From Gigantopelta aegis (lineage: Eukaryota; Mollusca; Gastropoda; Neomphalida; Peltospiridae): DNA of 64,000 nucleotides. A model generated the notes under the pieces. That model did not search any database and was not told the DNA's origin. It worked only from the letters and a program-made list of their open reading frames with translations. The stretch is from positions 68,448,195-68,512,194 of the forward strand of contig NC_054702.1 in assembly GCF_016097555.1 (NCBI RefSeq). The letters are read 5' to 3'. The position numbers and the translations under genes were made by a program. Within the stretch, counting starts at the first letter, position 1, and every line of letters begins with the position of its first letter. Shown here in pieces: positions 62,097-64,000 of this stretch.

Positions 62097-62286
62097 CTGT
62101 AACATACAGAAACATCACATAATCATATCGGGTTATCAGTGTGGACTGTGACAGGAACGCCATGCCATGCTCCTTGCCTCCCTGTAACAAACAGAACCAT
62201 CACATAATCATATCTGGTTATCGGTGTGGACTGTGATAGGAACGCCATGCTCCTCGCCTCCCTGTAACATACAGAAACATCACATA
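62075..62286. repeat. Tandem triplication of the GOPC PDZ-exon 3' splice region
   Basis: Three units of about 85 bp, each with GGAACRCCATGCTCC, GCCTCCCTGTAACA and ACAGAAMCATCACATAA. In the gene's sense each carries TGTTACAG followed by GGAGGC and AGGAGCATGG. Only the first (62096) leads into the full exon. Confidence 0.9.
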
Positions 62287-62349
62287 AGGCCAAAAAAAAA
62301 AAAAAATTGTTTCAGATAACATGGCCAAAAAAAGTAGGGTAGGTAGGTA

Positions 62350-62350
<1 letters not shown>

Positions 62351-62387
<37 letters not shown>
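62351..62387. repeat. Poly-T tract
   Basis: About 36 T preceded by (GTAG)n. Confidence 0.95.
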
Positions 62388-62389
<2 letters not shown>

Positions 62390-62599
62390 TTCAAAGGTTA
62401 CCCTACCTTAAATGTGTTTGCCAGAGAACGTCTCAAGATGAAAGACATGAAGGCAAGCTGTCTGACAAAATCTTAGTTTACTCTTTGCAACCAGAGAGAA
62501 ATAAAAACAATTTCACTGTCAATGTCAGTTTTAAGTTTCACATGCCATTTTCAAAAGACAGGAAAACAAAAAAAGTTCAAACTATTCCTTTCACCAATA

Positions 62600-62763
62600 A
62601 AAGTCAGTAGATGACTGCACAGAAACTTCACAGCTTTGTCCAGTTTTGTCAGAGGATGACTGCACAAATTTGTCCAAGTTGGTCAATAGATGTTTGCACA
62701 AAAAGTTCACAGATTTATCCAGTCAGTAGATGACTGCACAAAAACTTCACAGATTTGTCCAAC
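62600..62763. repeat. Short tandem repeat, about 50 bp unit
   Basis: Three to four units with CAGTAGATGACTGCACA, AAACTTCACAGATTTGTCCA. Confidence 0.85.
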
Positions 62764-62872
62764 TTGTATTGGAAATAACAAAACAATACTAATTTTGTGT
62801 GCAATTTACAAATCAATCGGCTTAGAAATGAATAATTTGTAGTAAATTTCATAGTAATAAAAAAGACGTTCC

Positions 62873-62987
62873 TAGCTCGAGTACTCTGACTGTAAGAGAG
62901 CTAGACGGACATTTGGACATAAATAATGAGAGCGTGTTTATGTTCAAATGTCCGTCTAGCTCTCTTACAGTCAGAGTACTCGGGCTA
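62873..62987. mobile_element. 115-bp hairpin transposon with 9-bp target duplication, copy 2
   Basis: Arms of about 50 bp with two mismatches (TAGCTCGAGTACTCTGACTG and, reversed, TAGCCCGAGTACTCTGACTG). Short loop around AATGAGAGCGTG. Direct repeats AGACGTTCC / AGGCGTTCC at 62864-62872 and 62988-62996. Confidence 0.9.
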
Positions 62988-62996
62988 AGGCGTTCC

Positions 62997-64000
62997 CTGT
63001 GGGACGGACTTATAGTTTTAATGTTTATTAGCCTATTGAACGGACCCATGCTAAAATCACCCAAATTAATTTATTCCCAATTAACTGAAACACTGAAATA
63101 AATGTGAACTGTTTAATGTTTGTGGTTATTCTTGAATATTCCGTTTATTTAATTATTACCCATGCTCAGCAGTTGATAGGCCTATCTACATCACTGGCGT
63201 AGGAAGCGGGGAAGGGGGTACTTTGTAGCATATATATAGTTTATATATTAATTTTATACGTGTGTGTACCCACCCACCCCACTTTTTGGTATCTTCCTAC
63301 AGGCTACACCTGTGTATATTAACAAATTCTGGGTACTAGCCCTAAGCAGTAGCCAACAACGAAAATTGTACCATGTCTTCTTCAAATGACCTTCACCTTT
63401 GCATGCGGAAAAAAACGCGATGACTTGTAGTTTGTGCATGTGGTATCGAGAAATCCTTGATTGTTTTGTTGAGATCGCACGTTGTTGTTTTTGGAAAATA
63501 AACCTACAATGTATGAGATGACTGGAGTTACGATAATACGATATATTTTCCTCTATAGGCCTACAGTATTTAGCAGTTTGTAATAAAAGCCGTTTAATTG
63601 CCACACACGTTACCGTACTGTCATGCGATCTCGTGTGTCACCAATTACTGTGGTACCTAATAAGAGCACGTGCTATTAACAGTGTTCTACACTCGGTTTT
63701 ATAACTTACTCTTCTTTGGCTAGTGGACAAACAAAATTTACTAGCCAAGCTTAAAATGTTACTCACCACAGTGCGACACTACTCATTTTGTATCATTTAT
63801 GAATGTGTTGTAAGTATCTGGATTGTAATCGCCAAATTACTAAAATCAACGATGAGTTCCGAATTGTACCGACAATTAATACGGAATTCACAGTGATCAA
63901 TCGGACAACTTCGTAAATAGTGAAATGTTCCAACTGCACAATGATGTCAACAAATTTCATTTGTTTTCGCTGCTAGGACTCTGAACGCACATGGCAAATA
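62997..64000. other. GOPC intron or 5' flank, no exon seen
   Basis: No exon of the GOPC PDZ or coiled-coil region is recognised. TGGCGTAGGAAGCGGGGAAG near 63195 belongs to a short repeat also seen at 19321 and 32335. 63690-63775 has CTAGTGGAC / CTAGCCAAGC of the 3949 MITE type. Confidence 0.5.

Overview
This is eukaryotic nuclear DNA: split genes with GT-AG introns, an AT-rich background, abundant microsatellites and minisatellites, and dozens of SINEs and miniature inverted-repeat elements. The interspersed repeats (three kinds of tRNA-like SINE head combined with a few related 3' tails) and the gene content look like a mollusc, probably a gastropod. That attribution is from memory of such repeats and is inference.

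Layout. (1) 1-3465, plus: 3' exons of PCNP (PEST-containing nuclear protein); the 5' end lies outside the window. (2) 3466-11200: no gene; SINEs, foldback elements, a Tc1-related MITE and a roughly 2-kb inverted repeat (8733-10803). (3) 11221-14701, plus: a complete three-exon CFAP107 (C1orf158) gene for a ciliary doublet-microtubule inner protein, followed by three minisatellites. (4) 20386-43324: a cluster of glycine N-acyltransferase-like (GLYAT family) genes. Two complete five-exon genes lie on plus (20386-25403 and 31738-36309). Between them is a recent tandem partial copy (exons 3-5, one nonsense codon; 26650-28557). One complete gene lies on minus (38410-43324). Exon lengths and phases are nearly the same in all. 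(5) 43330-58360: no host gene; a nearly intact Tc1-like transposon (45831-47320), two minisatellites of 53-55 bp period, SINEs and nested MITEs. (6) 58362-62096, minus: the last three exons of GOPC (end of the PDZ domain to C-terminus); its 5' exons lie beyond the window.

The neighbours do not form one pathway: PCNP is nuclear, CFAP107 axonemal, GLYAT-like enzymes conjugate acyl-CoAs and GOPC acts in Golgi trafficking. The most notable signals are: a minisatellite whose repeat unit is an RFX X-box; the GLYAT tandem duplication with phase-compatible alternative 3' cassettes; a SINE directly upstream of a GLYAT start codon; a tiny hairpin transposon with 9-bp target duplications; a triplicated GOPC intron/exon boundary; and SINE families that share a TCGTTAAA terminus. 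No retrovirus-like or virus-like element and no CRISPR array was recognised.
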